Program-made: the position numbers and the translations under genes | Shown: positions 8,629 to 17,185 of the stretch, one piece after another | Position numbering within the stretch: the first letter of the stretch is position 1 | How the letters are laid out: every line of letters begins with the position of its first letter | Assembly (NCBI GenBank): GCA_007859835.1 | Contig: SJPJ01000001.1 | Span: forward strand, 1,611,095-1,675,094 | Reading direction: 5' to 3' | DNA: 64,000 nt | Source: Novipirellula herctigrandis | GTDB taxonomy: Bacteria > Planctomycetota > Planctomycetia > Pirellulales > Pirellulaceae | Notes under the pieces: model-generated | Told to the model about the DNA's origin: nothing | The model's database searches: none | Seen by the model: the letters and a program-made list of their open reading frames with translations, nothing else

Positions 8629-9984
8629 TTACATAATCTCAGTCAACAATCCGCCTGATTTCACCGTCTCCGATGGCTGCGGCAGAACTTGCGCATCGAC
8701 ACCCAGCGGATGTGGCAATTTGGCGTGCGGATCAATCCCGGCCAATGTGTAGATACTGCCTAGCAAATCGACCGGATAGACGGGCCGCTCTTTGACCGTT
8801 TCGCCTTTGTCGTCGGACGCACCGACCACGTGACCGCCTTGAAATCCGCCTCCTGCAACCAAAACGGAAAAGACTTTTCCATAGTGATTGCGCCCGCCGT
8901 TCCATGGTGGTTGCCAATCGACTTTCGGGCCACGACCGAATTCACCCGAGCACCACACGATCGTACTATCGAGCAAACCACGATCGCTCAAATCTTCGAG
9001 TAGTGCAGCCAAACCTTGATCTAACTGCGGCACTTGGCGCCGCATGGTTTGGAAATGGTTTTTGTGGGTGTCCCATCCACCTGGGTAATTGATCACAATA
9101 TAGGGAACCCCCGTTTCGACCATCCGCCGTGCAACCAAGCACTCTTGGCCGAATGTGTGTCGGCCGTAACGATCGCGAAGCTTGTCATCTTCCATCGACA
9201 AATCAAAAACTTCTTTCCCCCGACCGAGGATCAACTCGTAGGCTTCCTCTTTGGTCGCAATCGCACTTTCAAGTTGCGGCATGGTCGCACCTAATGAATC
9301 CATCTTCTCAAGCAATCGGCGGCGTGCTTTTTGACGATCGTCGGAAATGTTCTTCGCCACGACCCCTTCGACAGCGAATCGTGCTGCGTTTGGATCCCCA
9401 CCCGTTGCGAACGGTTTGAATTTTGGCCCCAGGAATCCTTCCTCGGAAAAACGGCCCTGCGGTTTGGTCAACACCACATAGGGCGGAATGATCCCATCGT
9501 AGTCGCGTCCCTTGAACAGCGAAAAAACGGCTCCGACGCTTGGGTACGCCAATCGTTCCCCTGGAAGATGGCCGGTTTGCATCAGGTAGGCAGCCGTTTC
9601 GTGGCCATTGTTGCCATGCGTCATGCTTCGGATCAACGAATACTTGTCCGCCTGCTTCGATAACGATGGAAACAACTCACCCAATTGCGTTCCCGGGACA
9701 TTGGTCGAAATGACGCCCGAAAACTCGCCGGTATAGTCGCGGCCGGCCTTGGGTTTCGGATCCCAAGTATCGTTGTGGGACATCCCGCCCCACAGAAAGA
9801 TTTGAATCACCGTTTTCGCTTTTGCATTCGAACGCACTGCTTTTGCGCTCGCTGCCTCCGCGGCAAAGGCTTGTCCTTGCACGCCACCACTAAGCATCAC
9901 ACCGGTCGCACCAACCGCTCCGCAGCGAAGCGTTTGACGTCGGGAAATCCCAGCCTGCGACGGATTGTTTGGTTGGCGGTTCAT
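8629..9984 (-). CDS. DUF1501 protein (sulfatase-like fold), Tat-exported
   Basis: A 451-residue protein with a twin-arginine signal (SRRQTLRCGAVGATGVM). DUF1501 proteins belong to the alkaline-phosphatase/sulfatase-like fold and are massively expanded in planctomycetes; biochemical role unknown. Family landmarks: WDPKPKAG near the N-terminus, SMTHGNNGHETAAYLMQTG, GVPYIVINYPGGWDTHKNHF, and WCSGEFGRGPKV. It lies between the DUF1549/DUF1553 gene (27 bp upstream) and the PPC gene, the usual planctomycete grouping, so a complex or shared extracellular substrate is likely but unproven. Confidence 0.92.
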   Translation of the reverse strand: MNRQPNNPSQAGISRRQTLRCGAVGATGVMLSGGVQGQAFAAEAASAKAVRSNAKAKTVIQIFLWGGMSHNDTWDPKPKAGRDYTGEFSGVISTNVPGTQLGELFPSLSKQADKYSLIRSMTHGNNGHETAAYLMQTGHLPGERLAYPSVGAVFSLFKGRDYDGIIPPYVVLTKPQGRFSEEGFLGPKFKPFATGGDPNAARFAVEGVVAKNISDDRQKARRRLLEKMDSLGATMPQLESAIATKEEAYELILGRGKEVFDLSMEDDKLRDRYGRHTFGQECLVARRMVETGVPYIVINYPGGWDTHKNHFQTMRRQVPQLDQGLAALLEDLSDRGLLDSTIVWCSGEFGRGPKVDWQPPWNGGRNHYGKVFSVLVAGGGFQGGHVVGASDDKGETVKERPVYPVDLLGSIYTLAGIDPHAKLPHPLGVDAQVLPQPSETVKSGGLLTEIM

Positions 9985-10011
9985 TTCTAAATTCCCTTGT
10001 TAGAGTAGGTC

Positions 10012-11733
10012 TCAATGCCGGTATAGAAACTCGGTGCTATTGATTAGCGCCCAACTGATATCGATGCCGTCTTCCCAACGAAACTTGCCTCGTGTCTTTG
10101 GGTACGACATTGCGATTTTCAACTCGTCCTCCGTCGGATAACGAGAGAGGATCGTCAGGTAAAGTTCTTCAATCTTTTTCCGTGGTAACGATTTCGCGGT
10201 AAAGATATTCCGCAGCTTTCCACCACGTTCGAGTTTGGTTTGAATGTGACTCGAATTGAGCATATGCAGCCACTGGGCCGGGACCGGTTTGTTGTTGCGT
10301 TCATCCGCCATTCCAGTCGCTCGCGCTGATCGCCCAAACAATGCCAAAAACGGGCTGGTGATACTGCCATCGGCAATCGCAATCGCTCGCTGGTCGCGTG
10401 GGATGTAGGTGAACGGTTCGGGAATCGCACTGGTATAGAGATCATTCGTCCCGGTAATTTGGTTGACCGCGTCGATCAATACTTCGGCATCCAAACGACG
10501 AACGGGATAATGCGCCATTAGCGCGACGCCGCCGTTTTTAAGATCCGGTTGTTTTGAATCGGACAATTGTTTTGAGTCGGGCAGAGACGAAAACTGGTAC
10601 ACCTGCGATGAAAGAATCATCCGATAAAGTGATTTAAGGTCATAGTCACTGTTGATGAATTCCTTTTCGAGATACGCCAGCAATTCCGGATGAGCCGCTG
10701 GGTTATCATGACGAAAATCATCTGCAGGTTCGACAATGCCGCGACCGACGATCCAGGCCCAAACGCGATTTACGATGCTACGAGCGAAATAGGGATTCTC
10801 GTCCCTGATCAACCAATCGGCGAACTGAGTGCGTGGATCGACGTCCGCCGAAATTTTGACCTTTCTCCCACCAGGAAACACCGCCATCGTTGGCCGCTGC
10901 TTTGACGATGAACCCTCGTCGTTGGTTTTCAGCTCGGCGACTTTTCCAGGCACTGCGCTGCCAGGTGCAAAATTTGCCGCATCAATACTCTCGTGCATCG
11001 GATCCCAAAACACGATTTCTTCCTTCCACTCGGAAGTTGGCTTGTAACCGACCCGCGAGAAGAATGCCGCCATACCGTCCAAGCGTTCGGCCGGCCAAGA
11101 ATCCGCGCGTGATCCCATGAACGTCAACGCCACCGCACCGGCCAAACCCTCAGGTGTCTTGTTTTGCACAGCGCGATAAAAATTGACGGGCGCGACACGA
11201 AAATTGCTGCCACTGGAGGTCAGCAACTCGCGAGCGAATTGGTCATACGGTTTGTTCTGGGCAATCGAAGTCCGTACCCAATGATGGTAGGCCTGAGCGG
11301 CATTGGGCCAAAGATTGATCGGAAACTCCGCCTTGATTCTTAGCACATCGCTCCATTTCATCGCCCAATAGTCGGCGAATTCTTCACGATCAAGCAGACG
11401 GTTGATCAGTCGAATTCGTTTATTCGCCGTGTTCGGAGCGGCAAGGAATTGGCGTACTTCGGTCGCGGTCGGCAGCGTCCCAATCGTGTCCAAATAGGCC
11501 CGGCGAATGAAAACAGCATCGGAACAAAGTACTGGTTTGATGCCGAGAGAATCAAGCGAATCGACAACCAAACGATCGATCTTGCCTGTTCGGTTCACGG
11601 GACGAGTCGACTCGAAAACCGCCCGCGACGGGGGCGATTGCGGGGGACCATCGGCGTTCGCATTCACCGTAAGCATGGTTGGCAGCAGGACGAACACGAT
11701 CCACAGTGATATTTTCACAACAGACAACTCCAT
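10012..11733 (-). CDS. DUF1549/DUF1553 secreted protein without cytochrome domain
   Basis: Starting at the ATG at 11733 (MELSVVKISLW) gives 573 residues with a good signal peptide; the longer TTG start at 11760 falls in a tandem duplication and adds nine residues. DUF1549 covers roughly residues 45-250 (FIRRAYLDTIGTLPTATEV is diagnostic) and DUF1553 roughly 280-560 (FARSIVNRVWAWIVGRGIV). Many planctomycete members also carry an N-terminal PSCyt1 haem domain with CxxCH; none is present here. It heads the trio with DUF1501 and PPC-domain genes on the minus strand. Function unknown. Confidence 0.9.
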   Translation of the reverse strand: MELSVVKISLWIVFVLLPTMLTVNANADGPPQSPPSRAVFESTRPVNRTGKIDRLVVDSLDSLGIKPVLCSDAVFIRRAYLDTIGTLPTATEVRQFLAAPNTANKRIRLINRLLDREEFADYWAMKWSDVLRIKAEFPINLWPNAAQAYHHWVRTSIAQNKPYDQFARELLTSSGSNFRVAPVNFYRAVQNKTPEGLAGAVALTFMGSRADSWPAERLDGMAAFFSRVGYKPTSEWKEEIVFWDPMHESIDAANFAPGSAVPGKVAELKTNDEGSSSKQRPTMAVFPGGRKVKISADVDPRTQFADWLIRDENPYFARSIVNRVWAWIVGRGIVEPADDFRHDNPAAHPELLAYLEKEFINSDYDLKSLYRMILSSQVYQFSSLPDSKQLSDSKQPDLKNGGVALMAHYPVRRLDAEVLIDAVNQITGTNDLYTSAIPEPFTYIPRDQRAIAIADGSITSPFLALFGRSARATGMADERNNKPVPAQWLHMLNSSHIQTKLERGGKLRNIFTAKSLPRKKIEELYLTILSRYPTEDELKIAMSYPKTRGKFRWEDGIDISWALINSTEFLYRH

Positions 11734-11742
11734 CGAGGAGCA

Positions 11743-11782
11743 GAAGGCAGGTGGCAGCAAACGAAGGCAGGTGCGAGCAAAC
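11743..11782. repeat. 20-bp direct duplication upstream of DUF1549/DUF1553 start
   Basis: GAAGGCAGGTGGCAGCAAAC at 11743 is followed at once by a near copy (GAAGGCAGGTGCGAGCAAAC) at 11763. It sits 10-50 bp upstream of the chosen start codon. Confidence 0.85.
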
Positions 11783-11896
11783 GAAAACTCATTTGCTCCG
11801 AACAGGGCATTACTTTAACCCCCACCGACCCATTGGGTAACGGATAAAATCGCCTGATCTTTCGCGTTGCTTTTACTCTCGTTGTGGCCAAACCAG

Positions 11897-12619
11897 TTAT
11901 TCCTCCGTTCCGCTCACCATCTTTTCGCTCAATCCGGTAATTGGCGTCAATTGCACCTTGCGGAATTCCACCTCTGATCCTTCCGCTTGCAGAGCAATCT
12001 GGCCGCCTTTCGCGGTACTATCATAGCCATTGTTGACCAAATCACCGTTGACCCAAACTTTCACTTTGTTGCCTAGGCACTCGATGACCATCGTATTCCA
12101 CTCGCCCAACGGCTTTTCGGAACCATCCGTCAGATTCAAAATGCGACGTTGTTTATTGCCCGATGTCCCCCATTTCTCTTTCGGTCCGCGTCGCGTTTCC
12201 ATATCCGGAACCGTGATGTCCTCGCAGATACACCAAAAATCCCCAGCGTTTTGATGCATCATTTGAACTTCAATCGACTGTGGGAACATTCCGTAGAGCG
12301 CCCGCGGCGTGGAAGCGAACACTAAAACGCCACAGTTACCTGGCTTGCCAGCAAAACGGTACTGAACTTCGAGTCGATAGTCGCTATAGCTCGCGTCGGT
12401 GATCAAATGACCGGGCGGCGTGCCAAGACTAACCAACATTCCGTCGCGAACGATGAAAGAATCTCTGACGTTCGCGTCCTTATCCTTGGCAGGAACATCC
12501 GTGTGCCAGCCGGTCAAATCCTTCCCATTAAAAAGACTCACCGAAGGCTCATCCGCAGCAGCGCAGACCGAAAGGAGTGTCAACGCAACAACGGAAACGA
12601 CGGAAAACTTCGACAGCAT
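11897..12619 (-). CDS. Secreted DUF1080 (3-keto-disaccharide hydrolase-like) protein
   Basis: The ATG at 12619 (MLSKFSVVSVVALTL) gives 240 residues with a signal peptide ending at VCAAADE and an AAGG-type ribosome site 9-12 bp upstream. DUF1080 is a concanavalin-like beta-sandwich; members have been linked to hydrolysis of 3-keto-glucosides, and planctomycetes carry many. The opening SLFNGKDLTGWHTD and the later GKPGNCGVLVFAS are the family hallmarks. Residues 'GTSGNKQRRILN' and 'GEWNTMVIECLGNKVKVWVNG' complete the domain. Monocistronic by spacing. Confidence 0.9.
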   Translation of the reverse strand: MLSKFSVVSVVALTLLSVCAAADEPSVSLFNGKDLTGWHTDVPAKDKDANVRDSFIVRDGMLVSLGTPPGHLITDASYSDYRLEVQYRFAGKPGNCGVLVFASTPRALYGMFPQSIEVQMMHQNAGDFWCICEDITVPDMETRRGPKEKWGTSGNKQRRILNLTDGSEKPLGEWNTMVIECLGNKVKVWVNGDLVNNGYDSTAKGGQIALQAEGSEVEFRKVQLTPITGLSEKMVSGTEE

Positions 12620-12773
12620 GGTGATGACCTTGGGCAGGTAAAGGAGGGAAAATAGGTGAGAGGACCTCGATTTTACCCCATCGCCCATTTGGGTGCATGA
12701 CCGAAACCACGAAAAAAGGCTCGCAAAACAAGATGTTTCGCGAGCCTTTCCATTGGATTTTGGATAACCCTAG

Positions 12774-12857
12774 TACCGAAGGAGGGACTCGAACCCTCAC
12801 TCCCTTGCGAGAACTGGATTTTGAATCCAGCGCGTCTGCCAATTCCGCCACTTCGGC
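12774..12857 (-). tRNA. tRNA-Leu(CAA)
   Basis: Full cloverleaf with a long variable arm: acceptor GCCGAAG/CTTCGGT, anticodon stem CTGGA/TCCAG around loop TTCAAAA (anticodon CAA), T-arm GAGGG-TTCGAGT-CCCTC, discriminator A. The 3' CCA is not encoded. The terminal pair is G1-U72 rather than G1-C72. Confidence 0.97.
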
Positions 12858-12912
12858 TTGAAGGCCCATAATTTGCTTGATTCCGCTCCGTTCGACAAGC
12901 CCCCTGCGCAGG

Positions 12913-13407
12913 TCACTTTTTTGGTGACGTTTTCGCCTTCTTTTTGGCCATCTTTAGGATCGCGTCGAATTCCTTCTTCTTCACCGGCTGGACACTTAAT
13001 CGGCTACCTTTTTGCAGCAGTACCATCTCCTTCACACTGGCTGTCTCACGTAGCTCGGCGAGCGTTACCGGTGCATCGAATTTTTCGTCGAGGGTGATGT
13101 CGACGAGATACCAGCGTGGATTGTCGGGATCACTTTTGGGATCGAAATACTTGCTTTTTTTGTCGAATTGGAACCGATCGGGGTAGCCGCTCTTGGAAAC
13201 AATCGCAGTGCCGACGACTGCCGGCTCCTTGCAAGCCGAATGATAGAACAGGACTCGATCACCCGCCTGAATCTCGTCGCGCAACAAATTGCGAGCTTGA
13301 TAATTGCGAACCCCTTCCCAGCACGTCGTTTTGTCCGCCTGGGCAGCAAGGTCGTCTATTGAGTAAGTCGTCGGTTCGGTTTTCATTAACCAATATTGAA
13401 TGGCCAT
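12913..13407 (-). CDS. EVE-domain protein (modified-base-binding type)
   Basis: A 164-residue protein consisting of one EVE domain: YWLMKTEPTTYSIDDLA at the start, CWEGVRNYQARNLLRDE, then VLFYHSACKEPAVVGTA. EVE is a PUA-like fold; in thymocyte nuclear protein 1 and bacterial relatives it is proposed to bind modified cytosines or related nucleic-acid marks. A lysine-rich C-terminal tail (AKKKAKTSPKK) could add nucleic-acid affinity. It stands alone between tRNA-Leu and a 240-bp gap, with no restriction or defence gene nearby. Confidence 0.92.
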   Translation of the reverse strand: MAIQYWLMKTEPTTYSIDDLAAQADKTTCWEGVRNYQARNLLRDEIQAGDRVLFYHSACKEPAVVGTAIVSKSGYPDRFQFDKKSKYFDPKSDPDNPRWYLVDITLDEKFDAPVTLAELRETASVKEMVLLQKGSRLSVQPVKKKEFDAILKMAKKKAKTSPKK

Positions 13408-13651
13408 CGGCGTCAGCTCTGCTCTCTTGAGTACATCTTGGGAAGGTGTGACGAGTGGGTAATCTATCGGGTGCGAACCATTTTCTTGTAAGTTTCCTCG
13501 GGTTCCACTCCGATACTAACCATGCGCCAGGAATGAGGTGCATCGAAAAATCGTTCGGATTGTGCGAGTCAAGCTGACCGCTCACCAAACGACGGGCCAA
13601 GGAACGGGCCAAACATGACCGTTCACTTTCTTTTGCGAAAGGCCCGATTCA
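13408..13651. other. Intergenic region between EVE gene and small ORF
   Basis: No ORF with convincing composition, no clear terminator. It should hold the promoter of the EVE gene (minus) and of the small ORF at 13652 if that is real. Contains a partial repeat of GGGCCAAGGAAC/GGGCCAAAC. Confidence 0.4.
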
Positions 13652-13741
13652 ATGAATGTTGATACTCTCCATGCCACGCTTGGTATTCTGTTTACCGCCG
13701 TTTGGATACTTGTCGGCCAAATTCTCGTCACAGCACGTTGA
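13652..13741 (+). CDS. Candidate 29-residue single-pass membrane peptide
   Basis: ATG at 13652 opens a 29-codon frame ending TGA at 13741. After a short polar start (MNVDTLHATLG) the peptide is one hydrophobic segment (ILFTAVWILVGQILV) ending in TAR, a typical small membrane peptide pattern. An AAAGG ribosome site lies about 10 bp upstream. It ends 9 bp before the stop of the converging membrane-protein gene. Length is too short for statistical proof; conservation would decide. Confidence 0.35.
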   Translation: MNVDTLHATLGILFTAVWILVGQILVTAR

Positions 13742-13750
13742 GTCAAGACA

Positions 13751-14443
13751 TTAAACCAAAAGCGTCGTGATCGCGACGGCCACTATCGCAAACAAACTGA
13801 TTTGGCGAATTCGAACCATCCACGGTTGCCGGATCGATATCCAATTAGGTTCGATTTCGATCGCCAAAACACCTTGAAAACCGTCCACCGAACGATCCAT
13901 GACGTGATGGCGAGCGGCGGTTTGCGACTGCGGATGCCTTAAACGAAACGCTGGAAAAACGACGTTCCAAAGGGCAAACAGGGTCGCCACGCAAATCCCA
14001 ATTGCGAGAGAGATCGCAAAATCGATGATCGTATGTGGCGGTTGAACTTGCGAACCGATCGCCAACTTTCCCTTGTTAGCATCCTTGGTCGGAATTTTCG
14101 GGAACGCCGTTGAATCGGTAAAAGCGACTTGAACAATTTTGCCCGAAGCAGCGTCCAACTCCGCCATTCGTGGATCTTCGGCATAGAAACGCAACGCTTC
14201 GCCTCGCCAACGCTCGGTCAACTGTTCGACGGACGGCATCGGCTCTTTGTTATCCAAAATTGCGACAATTCGCGGATCACGAATCGGCAACGTGTATCGC
14301 ACGTAGCGTCCGTCGCTTGCCCGTTGGGCCACCTGTTGTCGCGGCTCCGGCAATGGGATCCAGTGCAGAGCGATTACGATGGTGGCCAAAGCGACAAGCA
14401 CCAAGTCGGTCAATGCAACGGTTTGTTGACCACGGAGCTTCAT
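13751..14443 (-). CDS. Membrane protein of unknown function, three predicted helices
   Basis: The ATG at 14443 (MKLRGQQTVAL) gives 230 residues; the frame continues upstream to 14746 but would overlap trpF and read non-coding-looking sequence. Membrane segments: residues about 11-32, 125-150 and 214-230. Between the first two is a 90-residue soluble region with RDPRIVAILDNKEPMPSV. I do not recognise a family. Divergent from trpF, with 180 bp between starts. Confidence 0.65.
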   Translation of the reverse strand: MKLRGQQTVALTDLVLVALATIVIALHWIPLPEPRQQVAQRASDGRYVRYTLPIRDPRIVAILDNKEPMPSVEQLTERWRGEALRFYAEDPRMAELDAASGKIVQVAFTDSTAFPKIPTKDANKGKLAIGSQVQPPHTIIDFAISLAIGICVATLFALWNVVFPAFRLRHPQSQTAARHHVMDRSVDGFQGVLAIEIEPNWISIRQPWMVRIRQISLFAIVAVAITTLLV

Positions 14444-14522
14444 GTGATGCAAATTCGTTCGGACAAGAGGCGTGCGGGAAGAGGACCAAATAGTGTGGCG
14501 GTTGACTTTTTCGCTACACCTT

Positions 14523-14552
14523 CTTCTGTTTATCAGCCTTCTGTTTATCGGC
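14523..14552. repeat. 15-bp direct duplication upstream of trpF
   Basis: CTTCTGTTTATCAGC at 14523 is followed directly by CTTCTGTTTATCGGC. It lies about 70 bp upstream of the trpF start, in the divergent promoter interval. Confidence 0.85.
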
Positions 14553-14623
14553 AAAGCGACCTTGATAGGTCCAATGAAACAGTCGGGTCGATCGAATTGT
14601 TTGGGTTGTGCGGAGCAAGAAAC

Positions 14624-15280
14624 GTGTTTCACATTAAAATTTGCGGGATTCGTCTCAAGTCGGATATTGATGCAATCGAAGCGGCGGGTGGCGACGCGGT
14701 GGGACTGAATTTCTTCCCCAAAAGTATTCGCTACCTCGACCCCCAATCCGCTTCCACCGGCGAACTAGCGATTTACGCACAGAAACGGGGTCTGACGCGT
14801 GTGGGCGTGTTTGTGAATGAATCGGCTGAACGGATCGGATCGATTTCTGAAAAAAAATGGATCGATGTCATCCAGTTGCACGGCGACGAGACGCTTGGGG
14901 ACGCGAAGGCGTTGGCAGCGATCCGATTGCCGATTTTGCGAGCGATCAAGTTACCAGCCGGGCCGATCGGAGTGAATCAAATCGATTCGCGAATCCGTCC
15001 GTGGACCGAGGCTGGGTTTGGTGTACTGCTCGACGTCGATGCCGGACCCGCGCACGGCGGCAGCGGCACGGCACTCGATTGGGACTCCCTGGGCCGATGG
15101 TCCAAGGCGAACGAAGACACCTCATGGACGCTTGCGGGCGGACTTCGCCCCGACAACGTGGCCGAAGCGATCAACGTGACTGGGGCGAAAAGCGTTGACG
15201 TCGCCAGCGGCGTTGAGTCACCACGAGGCAAAAAGTCAGCTACCCTGATTTCTGAATTCTGCCGAAACGCCAACCCGTAG
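14624..15280 (+). CDS. trpF: Phosphoribosylanthranilate isomerase
   Basis: TrpF isomerises N-(5-phosphoribosyl)anthranilate in tryptophan synthesis. I start at GTG 14624, which gives (M)FHIKICGIR, the canonical TrpF N-terminus with the catalytic Cys, and has GGAG 8 bp upstream; the frame open to 14129 is spurious. The (beta/alpha)8 barrel of 218 residues shows DAVGLNFFPKSIR, VGVFVNES, VIQLHGDE, the catalytic Asp in VLLDVDAGPAHGGSG and the phosphate-binding WTLAGGLRPDNVAEAI. No other trp gene is adjacent, as in many planctomycetes with dispersed trp genes. Confidence 0.96.
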   Translation: MFHIKICGIRLKSDIDAIEAAGGDAVGLNFFPKSIRYLDPQSASTGELAIYAQKRGLTRVGVFVNESAERIGSISEKKWIDVIQLHGDETLGDAKALAAIRLPILRAIKLPAGPIGVNQIDSRIRPWTEAGFGVLLDVDAGPAHGGSGTALDWDSLGRWSKANEDTSWTLAGGLRPDNVAEAINVTGAKSVDVASGVESPRGKKSATLISEFCRNANP

Positions 15281-15654
15281 CCCTTTTTCACAGCATCCAA
15301 AAGGCCCAACGGCTCAGCCCGAAAATGCCTGAACCTGGGTGTTCGAGAAGGACGCTAGCGTACTCAAACCCCGTATTTTCCGATCAAATTGGCGGAAAAA
15401 CGATCGATTTTGCCCCGTGTCAAAATCGCGTTCACTGTTTATCATGCTGTCTCAAATGCGGTCATAACTCTGGTGGGGTATTAACTACCAACGCAAGAAC
15501 GTCTGTCGACGAACCGCACCACCAAAATTGGTACCTGAATTGGTAAGTACGTTCGGGGGATTGCGAACCAGCGGGAGTCCCCGTGTTGGGTCCGCAACCC
15601 CTCTAACGTGCTTGCTCCGAAACTTTCCCCCCTCTTCCGAATTGGAGTGTTTAC
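15281..15654 (+). other. Intergenic leader of ahcY
   Basis: 374 bp without a gene. It holds a possible hairpin after trpF (TTTTCCG...CGGAAAA, about 15380-15403) and several G/C-rich small stems near 15555-15600 (GTTGGGTCCGCAACCC). I looked for the SAH riboswitch known upstream of ahcY genes and could not find its conserved core. GGAG at 15644 is the likely ribosome site for ahcY. Confidence 0.4.
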
Positions 15655-16995
15655 GTGTCACAAGTCGAAACGAACCGACTGCCTTACAAAGTCAAAGACA
15701 TTGGCCTGGCCGAATACGGCCGCAAAGAGATTCAACTCGCCGAAAACGAAATGCCAGGTTTGATGGCACTTCGTAAAAAGTACGGTCAAACGAAGCCGCT
15801 CGCTGGCGCACGGATCGCGGGATGTCTGCATATGACAATCCAAACCGCCGTGCTGATCGAAACGCTTATCGAACTCGGTGCCGAAGTGACTTGGAGTAGC
15901 TGCAACATTTTCAGCACTCAAGATCATGCAGCTGCCGCGATCGCTGCCGCCGGCATACCGGTTTACGCCTGGAAGGGCATGAACGAAGAAGAATTCGATT
16001 GGTGCATCGAGCAAACGCTGCATTTCCCATCGGGTAAGCCGTTAAATATGATCCTCGACGATGGCGGTGACCTAACCGCGATGGTCCACGACAAGTTCCC
16101 GGAACTACTGGCGGGTGTTAAGGGAATCAGTGAAGAAACGACCGCCGGTATCCACCGCTTGGAATTACTTAATCGCACCGGCCGTTTGCAGGTCCCCGCG
16201 TTCAACGTGAACGACTCGGCGACCAAGAGCAAGTTTGACAACCTTTATGGTTGCCGCGAATCGTTGGCCGACGGCGTCAAGCGAGCGACGGACGTGATGT
16301 TGGCTGGTAAGGTCGCTGTGGTTTGCGGTTACGGCGACGTTGGCAAGGGATGTGCCCATAGCTTGCAACGTTACGGTTGCCGCGTGATCGTCACCGAAAT
16401 CGATCCAATCAACGCTCTGCAAGCGGCGATGGAAGGTTTCGAAGTCACGACGATGGAAGAAGCCTGCAAGGAAGGTCGTTTGTACGTCACCACGACGGGC
16501 AACAAGGATATCATCCTTGGCGAACATATGGTCGAAATGGCTGACGACGCGATTCTTTGTAACATCGGTCACTTTGATACTGAAATCGACGTGGCATGGT
16601 TGGAAGCCGAAGTCGCCGCGGGTCGCGCGACCAAGGACGAGATCAAACCAGCGGACATCGGTGCGGTTGATCGTTACACTTTCAAAAAATCTGGCCGCAG
16701 CGTGCTCATTTTGGCCAAGGGCCGCTTGGTCAATCTTGGCTGTGCAACCGGTCACCCATCGTTCGTCATGAGCACCTCGTTCACCAACCAAGTTCTGGCT
16801 CAAATGGAACTTTGGGGCAACGATGGTCAATACGAAACGAAGGTCTACATGTTGCCGAAGAAGTTGGACGAAGAAGTCGCTCGCCTTCACTTGGGACAAC
16901 TTGGCGTGAAGTTAACCACGTTGACCGCGGACCAAGCCGAATACCTCGGCGTCCCCGTTGAAGGTCCTTACAAGTCGGAACATTACCGCTACTAA
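15655..16995 (+). CDS. ahcY: Adenosylhomocysteinase (SAH hydrolase)
   Basis: Cytosolic NAD-dependent enzyme that splits S-adenosylhomocysteine into adenosine and homocysteine, keeping SAM-dependent methylation running. 446 residues from a GTG start with GGAG upstream. Hallmarks: [16 protein letters not shown], the substrate-site [28 protein letters not shown], and the Rossmann motif [13 protein letters not shown], with the C-terminal KSEHYRY that completes the neighbouring subunit's NAD site. Followed by a strong intrinsic terminator. Confidence 0.98.
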   Translation: MSQVETNRLPYKVKDIGLAEYGRKEIQLAENEMPGLMALRKKYGQTKPLAGARIAGCLHMTIQTAVLIETLIELGAEVTWSSCNIFSTQDHAAAAIAAAGIPVYAWKGMNEEEFDWCIEQTLHFPSGKPLNMILDDGGDLTAMVHDKFPELLAGVKGISEETTAGIHRLELLNRTGRLQVPAFNVNDSATKSKFDNLYGCRESLADGVKRATDVMLAGKVAVVCGYGDVGKGCAHSLQRYGCRVIVTEIDPINALQAAMEGFEVTTMEEACKEGRLYVTTTGNKDIILGEHMVEMADDAILCNIGHFDTEIDVAWLEAEVAAGRATKDEIKPADIGAVDRYTFKKSGRSVLILAKGRLVNLGCATGHPSFVMSTSFTNQVLAQMELWGNDGQYETKVYMLPKKLDEEVARLHLGQLGVKLTTLTADQAEYLGVPVEGPYKSEHYRY

Positions 16996-17051
16996 CGGCG
17001 AGTTCGCAGGGGAAGCTTACGAAGAATTCCCTGACTAGCCGATCGCAATGG

Positions 17052-17082
17052 AACCCGGTCACCCTAGGTGGCCGGGTTTTTT
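17052..17082 (+). terminator. Rho-independent terminator of ahcY
   Basis: Near-perfect hairpin AACCCGGTCACC-CTA-GGTGGCCGGGTT followed by a run of Ts, 57 bp after the ahcY stop and in front of the converging glucosidase gene. Confidence 0.93.
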
Positions 17083-17185
17083 CGTTGATTGGCGAAACAT
17101 CATCGCCGTTTGCTCCCCATTTGGCAGAGCAAAAAGCGGCAAACATTGAGTCATGACCTTTGATCACAACACGCCGCTGAAACGC

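Noticed and set aside
15281-15654. SAH riboswitch before ahcY
   Set aside because: The conserved SAH-riboswitch core is not recognisable; only generic small stems are seen.
16165-16899. 244-codon minus-strand frame opposite ahcY
   Set aside because: Antisense shadow of a highly conserved enzyme gene.
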